This document shows, piece by piece, positions 63,969-64,000 of a DNA stretch of 64,000 bases. Position 1 is the stretch's first letter. Every line of letters starts with the position of its first letter. The notes under the pieces were generated by a model. The model saw nothing but the letters and a program-made list of their open reading frames with translations. It was not told the DNA's origin and did not search any database. The translations under genes and the position numbers were made by a program. Origin of the DNA: Saccharina japonica (taxonomy: Eukaryota > Sar > Phaeophyceae > Laminariales > Laminariaceae). The stretch is taken from the NCBI GenBank assembly GCA_008828725.1, contig MEHQ01004149.1, positions 1-64,000 of the forward strand. Reading direction: 5' to 3'.

Positions 63969-64000
63969 TACTTTTTGTTTTTGTTTTGCCAACATTTATT

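Larger units (their letters stand above)
58615..64000. repeat. Tandem duplication S2, second unit, running past the window
   Basis: Copy of 53914-58555 with the tRNA array enlarged to at least six repeats. It contains the duplicates of R4 (59517-59760), the family 1 element (60207-60485), and the family 4 element with its nested insert (60840-61560). Confidence 0.9.

Noticed and set aside
63085-64000. CRISPR-like regular repeats
   Set aside because: The repeats are tRNA genes with conserved spacers in a eukaryotic context; no cas genes and no variable spacers.

Overview
Nuclear DNA of a eukaryote with intron-rich genes, very many short inverted-repeat transposons and a tandem tRNA array. The only protein genes I can defend are three paralogous five-exon glutathione S-transferases (GSTs) with GT-AG, phase-0 introns of 239-2710 bp. 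The sigma-like GST type, roughly balanced base composition, long repeat-filled introns and microsatellites would suit a brown alga or related stramenopile. That assignment is inference, not proven here. Nothing looks prokaryotic or organellar: no operons, no CRISPR array.

Layout. 1-9 kb: no convincing gene; old repeats, tRNA-like fragments and a dense set of miniature inverted-repeat elements (family 1, ends like GACGCATGCTACGATAGAGGT read inward). 9.1-12.5 kb: GST copy A on the minus strand. 12.6-24.6 kb: intergenic, with family 1, 2 and 4 elements and a 1.4-kb element built from CATG-centred palindromes (22280-23675). 24.8-31.0 kb: GST copy B, plus strand. 31-39.8 kb: intergenic with nested elements. 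40.1-45.75 kb: GST copy C, plus strand, with a damaged last exon. 45.9-52.9 kb: a 3.5-kb segment duplicated in tandem, each copy carrying a decayed minus-strand Ty3/gypsy RNase H region. 53.4-64 kb: a second tandem duplication (about 4.65-4.75 kb) with retroelement-like remnants, ending in tRNA-Gly(GCC) genes repeated every 162-163 bp. The array has two copies in the first unit (the second cut at the window's only N) and six in the second, running to the window edge.

How parts relate. A faces away from B and C, so the cluster combines inverted and direct duplication. All three share exactly the same exon lengths (150, 177, 129, 120; final 30 in A and B), a GGTAAC-type repeat in intron 2, and a related convergent ORF fragment 100-400 bp past the stop. 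B and C also share an upstream promoter-like block. I found no new multi-gene system. The most notable items are the tRNA-Gly repeat array, the GGTAAC intron repeats, the CATG-palindrome element, repeated independent insertion of TTAA-flanked elements into one TTAA site of family 1, and a dispersed repeat that ends in poly-G.
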